A stretch of DNA of 64,000 bases from NCBI RefSeq assembly GCF_002022275.1, contig NZ_MSDF01000016.1, forward strand, positions 2,301-66,300, given 5' to 3'. This document shows positions 26,212-35,663 of the stretch, one piece after another (position 1 is the stretch's first letter; every line of letters begins with the position of its first letter). The translations under genes were made by a program, and so were the position numbers. This DNA comes from Pseudomonas fluorescens. GTDB lineage: Bacteria > Pseudomonadota > Gammaproteobacteria > Pseudomonadales > Pseudomonadaceae. The notes beneath the pieces were generated by a model. It ran no database searches. It worked only from the letters and a program-made list of their open reading frames with translations, and was not told where the DNA came from.

Positions 26212-29200
26212 GTGAGCAGCATGTGGTGGAGCAATCGCAAGTCGCGGGTTAGCGAAGTAGCACGGGCGCGGGTCGCGCCCATGATCATGCCTCTTGAACC
26301 GCGCATGCTGTTCGACGGCGCCGTCGCCGCCACGGTGGCCGACGTGGCGCAGCCCGACAGCCACCCCACCGCTGACGCGGCCAAGGCGCCGACCGGCGAC
26401 CATCCCGCCGCGAGCAAAGACACCCATGGCCAAGCCGACGCGCCGGCCGCTGCGCCTGTGGCCGTGGCGGGGCAAACCGTGGTGTTTGTCGACGCCCGGG
26501 TAAAGGACTCCGCCAGCTTGCTGCAAGGTGTCGCGCCCGGCACCCAGGTGGTGCAACTGGACGGCAGCAAGGACGGCCTGCAGCAAATTGCCGATTACCT
26601 CGATACGCATCAAGGCGTCAGCTCGGTGCAAATCATCGCCCACGGCAACGCGGGCGATCTGTGGCTCGGGACCACCTACCTGTCGGCTGATAACGTGGCC
26701 GCCCGCAGTGCGGTGCTGGGGCAGATCGGCAAGGACATGAATGTTGGCGGCGACATCCTGATCTACGGCTGCTACACCGCCGAAGGCGAGCGCGGGCTGA
26801 ATTTCGTCGATTCCCTGGCGCAGTTGACCGGCCGTGACGTGGCGGCTTCAACCAACCGCACCGGCGTGGGCGGCGATTGGGACCTGGAGATCGCCACCGG
26901 CACCATCGAAAGTGCCAACGTGCTGTCGACCAAAGCCATGAGCGACTACCAGTGGGGCCTCGCCACGTGGACCGCGACCAACAACGCAAACACCGGGGTG
27001 GGTTCGCTGCGTGCGGCAATTGCGTCGGCGCAAAATGGCGATATCGTCACCTTCAGCAGTGGCATGACAGTGCAGTTGACCTCGGAATTGCTGGTCAATA
27101 AGAACATCACCGTGGACGGTGACCTGAACAACGACGGTGTGGCGGATGTGACCCTCGACGGTCAGTACCGCAGCCGCGTAATCGAAATCACCTCCGGCAG
27201 CACGGTCACCCTTGATGGCTTGGTCATCACTCGGGGCCTGGTTTCCGGTACCGGCGGCAACGGTGGTTACGGCGCAACCGGCGCCATGGGCGGCGGGATT
27301 TTCAACGCGGGTAACCTGACCCTGAATAACGTCACGGTCACCAGCAACGCCGCGGCGGGCGGCGGTGGCGGCGGCGGGGTCACGGGTGCGTTTTATGGCG
27401 GTGCAGGTGGCGGCGGCGGTGGCCTTGGCGGTCAGGGTGGCGGCCATGGCGGCACCGCCGGGCCGGGCACTGGCACATTGGGCGGGCAAGCCGGCAGCGG
27501 TGGCGTGGGCGGTTACGGCGGCGGCTATGACGCGACGCACATGGGTGGGCGCGGCGGTTCCAGCACGGGCGGCGCTGGTGGTCTGGGGGTTTCTTATTAC
27601 AGTAACGGCGGCAATGGCGGTACGGCCAGCAACGGCACGATTTCCATCGGTGGCGGCGGTGGTGGTGCGGGTTGGGACAAGGTTGGCGGTGTTGGCGGCA
27701 ATGCTGCCGGCGGCATTTACAATGCATCCACCGGCACCCTGAAAATTATCGGCACTTCGGTCATCAGCAACAACATCGGCGCGGGTGGCGGTGGCGGTGG
27801 CGGCAGCGGCCAGGGCAGTAACAACCTGAACGGCGGCGACGGCGGGCGTGGTGTGGGCGCAATCTGGAACCAGGGCGGCACGGTGCTGATTACCTCGTCC
27901 AACTTCAGTGCCATCAGCGGCAACGCGGCCGGCAGCGGTGCGGGCGGTGCAGAATTGGGCGGTGGCGTTACCGGCAGTGTGCCGACCGCTCTCGCGGCGA
28001 TCTACAACAACGGCGGCACTCTCAACACCGCTTACGTCGAACCCCCTACCGCCACCATCGTACTCGCCGATACAGCCTTGAAAATCGGTGAAACCTCGCT
28101 GGTGACCATCACCTTCAGCCGCGCGGTGAGCGGTTTCACCAACGCCGACCTGACCATCGCCAACGGCACGCTGACCTCTGTGAGCAGCAGCGACGGTGGC
28201 CTCACCTGGACCGCGACCTTCACGCCGACCAGCAGCATCACCGACAGCACCAACGTCATCACGCTCGACAACACCGGGGTGACCGCCATCAACGACGGCG
28301 TTGCGGGCGTCGGCACTACCACTTCCGTCAACTACGCCATCGATACCGTGCGGCCGACCGTCACCATTGTGGTCGCCGACACGGCATTGAGAGTCGGCGA
28401 AACGTCGCTGGTCACCTTCACGTTCAGCGAAGCGGTCACCGGCTTTACCAACGCCGATCTGACCATCGCCAACGGTACCCTGACGGCAGTCAGCAGCAGC
28501 GATGGTGGCATTACCTGGACGGGGACGTTCACACCGACCGCGAGCATCACCGACACCACCAACCTGGTGACGCTGGACAACACCGGCATCGCCGATGTGG
28601 CGGGTAACGCCGGGAGTGGCACGACCGACTCGAACAATTACGCGATTGATACCGTACGTCCAACGGCGACCATTGTCGTGGCCAACACCAACCTGGCGCT
28701 GGGCCAGACGTCTCTGGTGACCTTCACCTTCAGCGAGGCGGTGAGCGGTTTCACCAACGCCGACCTGACCATCGCCAACGGCACGCTGACGGCAGTGAGT
28801 AGCAGCGATGGCGGCATTACCTGGACGGCCACCCTCACGCCAACCGCCAGCATCACCGACACCACCAACCTGATCACGCTGAACAATACCGGCATCGCTG
28901 ACCTGGCCGGCAACGTTGGCAGTGGAACGACCAACTCCAACAACTATGCCATCGACACCGCACGTCCGACCGCCACGATTGTGGTGGCCGACAACGCGCT
29001 TAAAATCGGTGAAACCTCGCTGGTGACCATCACCTTCAGCGAAGCGGTGACCGGCTTTACCAACGCCGACCTGAGCCTCGCCAACGGCACGCTGACGGCG
29101 GTGAGCAGCAGCGACGGCGGCGTCACCTGGACGGCCACCTTCACGCCGACCGCCAGCATTGCCGACGCGACCAACCTGATCACGCTGAATAACACCGGCG

Positions 29201-32200
29201 TCGCGGACCTGGCCGGCAATGCGGGCAGTGGCACCACGGATTCGAACAATTACGCCATCGACACCGTGCGTCCGACGGCGACCATCGTGCTGGCCGACAC
29301 TAGCCTGCGCATCGGCGAAACCTCGCTGGTCACCATCACCTTCAGCGAGGCCGTCAGCGGTCTTACCAACGCCGACCTGACCATTGCCAACGGCACGCTG
29401 ACGGCGGTGAGCAGCAGCGACGGCGGTATCACCTGGACGGCAACTTTCACCCCGAGCGCCAGCATCACCGATACCACCAACCTGATTACCCTGGACAACA
29501 CCGGCATTGCCGACCTGGCGGGCAACGCCGGCAGCGGTACCACCGACTCGAACAATTACGCGATCGACACCCAGCGCCCGACTGCGACCATCGTGGTCGC
29601 CGACAGCACCCTCAGTGCCGGTGAAACCTCGCTGGTGAGCATTACCTTCAGTGAAGCCGTGTCGGGTTTCACCAACGCCGACCTGAGCATTGCCAACGGC
29701 ACGTTGACGGCGGTGAGCAGCAGCGATGGCGGCATCACCTGGACGGCGACTTTCACGCCTACGGTGGGCATCAACGACGCGTCCAACCTGATCACCCTGA
29801 ATAACGCCGGCGTCGCCGACTTGGCAGGCAACGCCGGCAGCGGCACCACCAACTCCAACAATTACACCATCGACACTGTGCAGCCGACCGCAACCATCAT
29901 CGTGGCCGACACTGCGCTGAAAATCGGCGAAAACTCGCTGGTGACCATCACCTTCAGCGAGGCGGTCACCGGTTTCAGCAACGCCGACCTGACCATCGCC
30001 AACGGCACCTTGAGTGCGGTCAGCAGCAGCGATGGCGGCATTACCTGGACCGCGACGTTCACGCCCACCACCAGCATTACCGACGCCAGCAACCTGATCA
30101 CGCTGGACAACAGCGGCGTGCAGAACGCGAGCGGTAACGCTGGCAGCGGCACCACCGATTCGAACAATTACGCCATCGACACCGTGCGTCCGACCGCCTC
30201 CATCGTGGTGGCCGACACCGCACTCGGCGTCGGCCAGACCAGCCTGGTAACCATCACCTTCAGCGAAGCCGTGACCGGTTTCACCAATGCCGACCTGACC
30301 ATCGCCAACGGCACACTCAGCGCGGTGAGCAGCAGCGACGGCGGTATCACCTGGACGGCCACCTTCACGCCGTCCGCGGGTATCACCGATGCCACCAACC
30401 TGATTACGCTTGACAACACCGGCATTGCCGACGTGGCGGGCAACGCCGGCAGCGGTACCACCAACTCCAACAACTATGCGGTCGACAGCCAGCGCCCGAC
30501 CGCGACCATCGTGCTCGCCGACAGCCAGCTCAGTGCCGGTGAAACCTCGCTGGTGACCATCACCTTCAGCGAAGCGGTGACGGGTTTCAACAATGCTGAT
30601 CTGAGTATCGCCAACGGCACACTGAGTAACGTCACCTCCAGTGATGGCGGTATCACCTGGACCGCGACCTTTACCCCTACTGTGGGTATCAAAGATGCCA
30701 CCAACCTGATTGTGCTGAACAATACCGGTGTCACCGATCTGGCCGGCAACACCGGTACCGGTACTACCAGCTCACCCAACTACACCATCGACACCGTGCT
30801 GCCGACCGCCACCATCGTCGTTGCCGACAACGCGCTGAAAATCGGCGAGACCTCACTGGTGACCATCACCTTCAGTGAGGCCGTCACCGGTTTCAGCAAC
30901 ACCGACCTGACCATCGCCAACGGCACGTTAAGTGCGGTCAGCAGCAGCGACGGCGGCATCACCTGGACGGCGTTCTTTACGCCGACCACCAGCATTACCG
31001 ACGCCACCAACCTGATCACGCTGGACAATAGCGGCGTGCAGAACGCGAGCGGTAACGCTGGCAGCGGCACCACCGACTCCAACAACTACGCGATCGATAC
31101 AGCGCGCCCGACCGCGACAATCGTGGTGGCGGACACGGCCCTCGTCGCAGGCCGGACCTCACTGGTAACCGTGACCTTCTCCGAAGCCGTCACGGGCTTC
31201 ACCAACGCCGACCTTACGGTTGCCAATGGCACTTTGAGCGCGGTGAGCAGCAGCGATGGCGGCATTACCTGGACGGCGACCTTCACGCCGACAGCCGGTA
31301 TTACCGATACCACCAACTTGATCACGCTGAACAACACCGGCATCAATGACTTGGCTGGCAACACTGGCACCGGCACCAACGACTCCAACAACTACAGTAT
31401 CGACAGCCAGCCGCCGACCGCTACCATCGTAATTGCCAACCCACTCTTGACCGCCGGCGGAACCAGTCTTGTCACGGTCACATTCTCGGAAGCGGTGACG
31501 GGTTTCGACAACAGCGACCTGTTGGTTGGCAACGGCAGCCTCAGCACAATGACCTCCAGCGATGGCGGCCGCACCTGGACCGGCGTGTTTACGCCCAACG
31601 ATGGCCTCAATGCCACCGGCAATGTGATTACCTTGAATAACGCCAGCGTGAATGACCTTGCGGGGAACGCCGGTTCGGGCTTGATCAGCTCCAACGCGTT
31701 CAACATCCAGACCTCGCACCCTACGGCAACCCTTGAGATCTACGACACGGTCATCAATAAGGCCGAAATACAAATCGTAACGGTGCGTTTCTCCGAGGCG
31801 GTTCAGGGCTTTAATCTGAACAGTTTGCGGGCCCCTAATGGCACATTCAGCCAATTGACCCGTTACAGCGACACACTTTATACGGCTGTGTTCACGCCGA
31901 ATGCGAACGTGATGGCGCCCAATAATGTCATCACGCTGGACACCAGCACCGTTCAAAACGCCAGCGGCAACAGAGGCACTGTAAATGCGGTGTCGCCGGT
32001 TTTTGCGGTAGACACCGTTATACCCACGGCCACCTGGAAGCTTTCCGATACCTTGCTGGAGCCGGGCGAGACCGCCAGCGTCACCGTGACCTTTTCCGAG
32101 CCGGTCACCGGGTTCGACAACCGCGCCATCGTCAACCTGCAATCAGCCACACTGAGCCAGTTCTATAGCCTCGATGGTGGCGTCACCTGGCAGGCGACAC

Positions 32201-34107
32201 TGACCCCGACGCCGGGCGCTGGCTCCTCGGGGAGCTATCTGATTGGTTTGTCCCTGGCTTATGTCAAGGACCTGGCCGGCAATACCAATTACTCGTTCGA
32301 TGCAGGCTCAATGATCTCCTATCAGGTCGATCACGCGCCGCTAAGTGCCCACGTCTACCTGAGCTCCGAGCGTTTGACGGTGGGCGGGTCGAGCACCGTT
32401 TCCATCTACTTCAACAAGGCGGTCAGCAACTTTGACCTGAGCGACCTCAGTGCCGACAACGGCGTGCTGTCCAACCTGCGCACCAGTGACAGTGGCTTCA
32501 GCTGGCAGGCAACGCTTACACCGTTCACCAATACCACCAGCACCCAGAACGTGGTGCGGCTCAACAATGCCGGCGTGACCTACTACGGTGGCAGCACGGG
32601 CGCGGGTATCACTACCTCACGCAATTACATCGTGGACACCCAGCGCCCGACCTCCACCATTGTTGTCGACAAGACCAGCCTTGGCGGCAGCGAGCAGGCG
32701 ACGGTGACCATCACCTTCAGCGAGGCCGTCGAGTTCTACAACGGCCCGCTGGCGCAGAACGCCTGGCTGAGTGGCCTGAAAACCGTGGACGGTGGCATCA
32801 CCTGGACCGCAACACTGACACCGCAACGGCACATCGACGACACCAGCAATGTCGTGAGCCTGGACAATACTCAAGTACGTGACCTCAACGGCAACGCGGG
32901 TTTGGGTACCAGCACATCCAACAATTACGCGATTGATACCCGCCCGGCCACGGCCACGATTGTGGTCGATAAGGCCGAACTCGCCACCGGCGATACGGCC
33001 AACGTCACCATTACGTTCAATGAGGCGGTTTCAGGCCTCAAACTGGAAAACCTGAGTGTCGGCAGTGGTGTGCTGAGCAACCTGAAAAGTGTCGATGGCG
33101 GCCTCACCTGGACGGCCACGCTGACACCTAAAGATCATCTGCAGAACTGGTATGACACGGTGGTACTCAACGGCAAAGGCGTGACGGATGCGGCAGGTAA
33201 CACGTCAGCCGGCACGTTTGCCTACTCGAACTACTTTGCCGTTGATACCCAAGGCCCGCAGGTGTACATCGAAGTGTCGGGTACCCAACTCAAGGCCGGG
33301 CAGGGCACCGAGGTGTTTATCTGGTTCAGTGAGCCCGTGCGCGGCTTTGACCTGTCCAGCCTGAGCGTGCAGAACGGCACGCTCTCCAATCTGCAAAGTG
33401 GCGAGGGCGGCTATTACTGGACCGCGACGCTGACGCCGAACAACAACGTGAATGTCGCCAGCAACGTTATCAGCATCGACAACAGCGCGATCCGCGACTT
33501 GGCCGGCAACGCCGGCGAAGGCATCAGCCAGTCCAACGCCTACGCCATCAACAGCGTCACGGTGACGGCTGACCCGTTGACCCTAACCGGTGGCGTTGCA
33601 AGGCCTGTCGTCGACATACCGCACCTGCCGCTGCAACCGGACGTCTTCACGTCGCCATCCGGCAACCTCGGTTCACCCCTGACATTCGCGCCGTTGTTTG
33701 AACAGCGCGTACTGGGCGACGGTATCCGCCCGCTGGGTGACATTTTTATCAACAAGGGCGCCATCAGCCCAAGTTTTATCGCCCAGGTGTTCACCAGCAG
33801 CGATAACTTCGGCGACGGTTCCGGCAAAGGCTTCCTGGGCTTCGGCGGCGGCGATGGCGGGGTGTTTGGCTCAAGCACCTTGTCGAGCCTGTTCAACCGT
33901 GAAACCGGCGGCGATGACAGCGGCCTCAAGGCATTCGACAGCCGATCGATCAAAGGCCAGGGCGACCCGGCCCACGGGCTGCGCGGCGTATTTGGCGCGC
34001 CGAGCCTCGGCCAGCAATTGCAGCAGATCAAAGACACCGAACAACGTCAGGTGATTGACCTGGCGCATGCACTGCAACAGGTCGGCATCAGCGAAATGCA
34101 GGCTTGA
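26212..34107 (+). CDS. Giant DUF4347 / Ig-repeat surface protein, probable cargo of the locus
   Basis: Protein of 2631 residues. No ordinary Sec signal peptide is seen; the N-terminus carries LEPRMLFDGA at 28-37, the 'LEPR-XLL' type motif found at the start of many giant proteins. Next come a DUF4347 domain (about 90-249), a segment resembling CSLREA/beta-helix proteins (GVGSLRAAIASAQNGDIVTF), a very Gly-rich stretch (about 340-600), and 18 tandem Ig-like repeats of about 102 residues (611-2447). A unique tail of about 180 residues ends in QVGISEMQA. There is no RTX repeat, LapG site or LPXTG. GTG 26212 is used; ATG 26221 is an alternative. A TolC-like gene follows at 34149. The cargo role is inferred from position and size. 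Confidence 0.85.
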   Translation: MSSMWWSNRKSRVSEVARARVAPMIMPLEPRMLFDGAVAATVADVAQPDSHPTADAAKAPTGDHPAASKDTHGQADAPAAAPVAVAGQTVVFVDARVKDSASLLQGVAPGTQVVQLDGSKDGLQQIADYLDTHQGVSSVQIIAHGNAGDLWLGTTYLSADNVAARSAVLGQIGKDMNVGGDILIYGCYTAEGERGLNFVDSLAQLTGRDVAASTNRTGVGGDWDLEIATGTIESANVLSTKAMSDYQWGLATWTATNNANTGVGSLRAAIASAQNGDIVTFSSGMTVQLTSELLVNKNITVDGDLNNDGVADVTLDGQYRSRVIEITSGSTVTLDGLVITRGLVSGTGGNGGYGATGAMGGGIFNAGNLTLNNVTVTSNAAAGGGGGGGVTGAFYGGAGGGGGGLGGQGGGHGGTAGPGTGTLGGQAGSGGVGGYGGGYDATHMGGRGGSSTGGAGGLGVSYYSNGGNGGTASNGTISIGGGGGGAGWDKVGGVGGNAAGGIYNASTGTLKIIGTSVISNNIGAGGGGGGGSGQGSNNLNGGDGGRGVGAIWNQGGTVLITSSNFSAISGNAAGSGAGGAELGGGVTGSVPTALAAIYNNGGTLNTAYVEPPTATIVLADTALKIGETSLVTITFSRAVSGFTNADLTIANGTLTSVSSSDGGLTWTATFTPTSSITDSTNVITLDNTGVTAINDGVAGVGTTTSVNYAIDTVRPTVTIVVADTALRVGETSLVTFTFSEAVTGFTNADLTIANGTLTAVSSSDGGITWTGTFTPTASITDTTNLVTLDNTGIADVAGNAGSGTTDSNNYAIDTVRPTATIVVANTNLALGQTSLVTFTFSEAVSGFTNADLTIANGTLTAVSSSDGGITWTATLTPTASITDTTNLITLNNTGIADLAGNVGSGTTNSNNYAIDTARPTATIVVADNALKIGETSLVTITFSEAVTGFTNADLSLANGTLTAVSSSDGGVTWTATFTPTASIADATNLITLNNTGVADLAGNAGSGTTDSNNYAIDTVRPTATIVLADTSLRIGETSLVTITFSEAVSGLTNADLTIANGTLTAVSSSDGGITWTATFTPSASITDTTNLITLDNTGIADLAGNAGSGTTDSNNYAIDTQRPTATIVVADSTLSAGETSLVSITFSEAVSGFTNADLSIANGTLTAVSSSDGGITWTATFTPTVGINDASNLITLNNAGVADLAGNAGSGTTNSNNYTIDTVQPTATIIVADTALKIGENSLVTITFSEAVTGFSNADLTIANGTLSAVSSSDGGITWTATFTPTTSITDASNLITLDNSGVQNASGNAGSGTTDSNNYAIDTVRPTASIVVADTALGVGQTSLVTITFSEAVTGFTNADLTIANGTLSAVSSSDGGITWTATFTPSAGITDATNLITLDNTGIADVAGNAGSGTTNSNNYAVDSQRPTATIVLADSQLSAGETSLVTITFSEAVTGFNNADLSIANGTLSNVTSSDGGITWTATFTPTVGIKDATNLIVLNNTGVTDLAGNTGTGTTSSPNYTIDTVLPTATIVVADNALKIGETSLVTITFSEAVTGFSNTDLTIANGTLSAVSSSDGGITWTAFFTPTTSITDATNLITLDNSGVQNASGNAGSGTTDSNNYAIDTARPTATIVVADTALVAGRTSLVTVTFSEAVTGFTNADLTVANGTLSAVSSSDGGITWTATFTPTAGITDTTNLITLNNTGINDLAGNTGTGTNDSNNYSIDSQPPTATIVIANPLLTAGGTSLVTVTFSEAVTGFDNSDLLVGNGSLSTMTSSDGGRTWTGVFTPNDGLNATGNVITLNNASVNDLAGNAGSGLISSNAFNIQTSHPTATLEIYDTVINKAEIQIVTVRFSEAVQGFNLNSLRAPNGTFSQLTRYSDTLYTAVFTPNANVMAPNNVITLDTSTVQNASGNRGTVNAVSPVFAVDTVIPTATWKLSDTLLEPGETASVTVTFSEPVTGFDNRAIVNLQSATLSQFYSLDGGVTWQATLTPTPGAGSSGSYLIGLSLAYVKDLAGNTNYSFDAGSMISYQVDHAPLSAHVYLSSERLTVGGSSTVSIYFNKAVSNFDLSDLSADNGVLSNLRTSDSGFSWQATLTPFTNTTSTQNVVRLNNAGVTYYGGSTGAGITTSRNYIVDTQRPTSTIVVDKTSLGGSEQATVTITFSEAVEFYNGPLAQNAWLSGLKTVDGGITWTATLTPQRHIDDTSNVVSLDNTQVRDLNGNAGLGTSTSNNYAIDTRPATATIVVDKAELATGDTANVTITFNEAVSGLKLENLSVGSGVLSNLKSVDGGLTWTATLTPKDHLQNWYDTVVLNGKGVTDAAGNTSAGTFAYSNYFAVDTQGPQVYIEVSGTQLKAGQGTEVFIWFSEPVRGFDLSSLSVQNGTLSNLQSGEGGYYWTATLTPNNNVNVASNVISIDNSAIRDLAGNAGEGISQSNAYAINSVTVTADPLTLTGGVARPVVDIPHLPLQPDVFTSPSGNLGSPLTFAPLFEQRVLGDGIRPLGDIFINKGAISPSFIAQVFTSSDNFGDGSGKGFLGFGGGDGGVFGSSTLSSLFNRETGGDDSGLKAFDSRSIKGQGDPAHGLRGVFGAPSLGQQLQQIKDTEQRQVIDLAHALQQVGISEMQA
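28042..33555 (+). repeat. 18 tandem Ig-like coding repeats, 306-bp unit
   Basis: Units begin with PTATIVVAD-like sequence and contain ETSLVTITFSEAV, FTNADLTIANGTL and SSDGGITWTATFTP. Units 2 to 12 (28351-31716) are each exactly 306 bp with no insertions. Unit 1 is 309 bp, and units 13 to 18 are more diverged and slightly variable. Units fall into three phases: 1, 4, 7 and 10 share ALKIGE, while 6 and 9 share LSAGE. This implies that a block of three units (918 bp) has been amplified. Confidence 0.9.
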
Positions 34108-34148
34108 ACATACTTAACTCAAGGCGCAGGAACAGGGGCGGTCCAAGG

Positions 34149-35663
34149 ATGAAAACAGGTCATAAGGTGTTCGGCACCAGTTTGCTGGTGTTGGCGATCA
34201 GCGGTTGTGCGGTCACCAGCGAGCCGATTGAGCGCAGTGTCAGTGAGCAGCGAGCCCGCAGCGATCTGCAAGGCATGTACAAGGACCAGGAGCCATTGAA
34301 CGGTCCGTTGACGCTGCATCAGGCCATGGCCCGTGCGGTGAAATACAACCTCGAAGGCCGCTTGAAAGTGATGGAGGAGGCGCTGGCCAAGCGACAGTCC
34401 GACCTCTCAAGTTTCGACATGCTGCCGCGCATGGCGTTGTCCGCAGGCTATGCCGGGCGCAACAACACCAACGCCTCCAGCAGTCAGAGCGTGCTCAGTG
34501 GCAACCAGTCCCTGGAACCTTCCACCTCCCAGGACCGCGACCGTCGCGTGGCGGACCTGACCATGGTGTGGAACGTGCTCGACTTTGGCGTGAGCTATAT
34601 CAGCGCCAAGCAGCAGGGCGACCAGCGGCTGATCATCCAGGAACGTCGGCGCAAGGTGATCAACACCATCGTGCAGGACGTGCGCTCGGCCTACTGGCGC
34701 GCCGTGGCCGCCGAACGCCTGCTGACCCAGATCGACAGCCTGATGGCACGGGTCGACCAGGCCCAGACCAACAGCCAGAGCATGAGCGAACAGCGCATCG
34801 GCGACCCGGTGCAGGCGCTCGGCTATCAGCGGTCATTGATCGAAGCCACGCGCCAATTGCAGGAGCAGCGCCGCGCGTTGTCCCTGGCCAAGACCGAACT
34901 GGCGACCCTGATCAACCTGCCCATGGGCACCGACGTAAAGCTGGCCACTCCGGATGGCTACAGCGTGCCGCAACTGAAGGTCAACCTCGCCAGCCTGGAA
35001 CAGGAAGCCCTGGCCAACCGCCCGGAACTGCGCGAGCAGGACTACCAGACTCGCATCAGCGCTGCCGAAACCCGCAAAGCCATGCTGCGCCTGCTCCCGG
35101 GCCTGGAGTTCTCCGCTGGCGGCCACTACGACAGCAACTCGTTTCTGGTCGACAACCGCTGGGCCGACTATGGCGCCAAGGTCACCTGGAACCTGTTCAA
35201 CGTGATCTCCGCGCCTGCCGCCATCGACGTCGCCAAGGCCGGTGAAGAAGTGGCTACCGCCCGTCGCCAGGCCATGTCTATCGCCGTGCTCGCACAAGTC
35301 TACGTGGCCAACGCCAACTATCAGGACGCCGTGCGCCAGTTCAAGACCAACGAACAATTGGCGAACATCGACGGGCAAATCCTCACCCAACTGCGCAACC
35401 GTCATGAAGCGGCAGGCCTCGGTGAACTCGACTTGATCCAGGGTGAACTCAACACCCTGCAAGCCGACTTGCGCCGCGACCTGGCCTACGCCGATTTGCG
35501 CAATGCCTACGGCCAGATCTTCGCCAGCGCCGGGCTCGACCCGCTGCCCGAACAGCTGGACTCCGACCGCGTGCAATCCATCGCGACAGCGCTGGCCAGC
35601 CGTGAATCCGCTTGGGCTGCGGGCAACATCACCACGCCGGTGCCACGTGCCGTCGCCCAGTAA
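34149..35663 (+). CDS. TolC-family outer membrane lipoprotein of the giant-protein locus
   Basis: Outer membrane channel of 504 residues. From ATG 34149 the protein begins MKTGHKVFGTSLLVLAISGC, a lipoprotein signal with lipobox (AISGC). Long helical segments follow, such as LQEQRRALSLAKTELATLIN and the paired RNRHEAAGLGELDLIQGELN. An earlier in-frame TTG at 34104 overlaps the giant gene's end and would place charged residues before the signal, so it was not chosen. It lies 41 bases after the giant gene and overlaps the APS kinase start. It is the only channel gene in the locus and is the likely partner of the three adaptor-bearing proteins. Confidence 0.87.
   Translation: MKTGHKVFGTSLLVLAISGCAVTSEPIERSVSEQRARSDLQGMYKDQEPLNGPLTLHQAMARAVKYNLEGRLKVMEEALAKRQSDLSSFDMLPRMALSAGYAGRNNTNASSSQSVLSGNQSLEPSTSQDRDRRVADLTMVWNVLDFGVSYISAKQQGDQRLIIQERRRKVINTIVQDVRSAYWRAVAAERLLTQIDSLMARVDQAQTNSQSMSEQRIGDPVQALGYQRSLIEATRQLQEQRRALSLAKTELATLINLPMGTDVKLATPDGYSVPQLKVNLASLEQEALANRPELREQDYQTRISAAETRKAMLRLLPGLEFSAGGHYDSNSFLVDNRWADYGAKVTWNLFNVISAPAAIDVAKAGEEVATARRQAMSIAVLAQVYVANANYQDAVRQFKTNEQLANIDGQILTQLRNRHEAAGLGELDLIQGELNTLQADLRRDLAYADLRNAYGQIFASAGLDPLPEQLDSDRVQSIATALASRESAWAAGNITTPVPRAVAQ

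Noticed and set aside
28332..31391. Ten minus-strand open frames of about 101 residues, each 306 bases long and end to end
   Set aside because: They mirror the tandem repeats of the giant plus-strand gene; the sequence is an antisense reading of the Ig-like units with no ribosome sites.
28042..33555. Regular direct repeats that might suggest a CRISPR array
   Set aside because: The unit is 306 bp, fully coding and in frame, without spacer structure.
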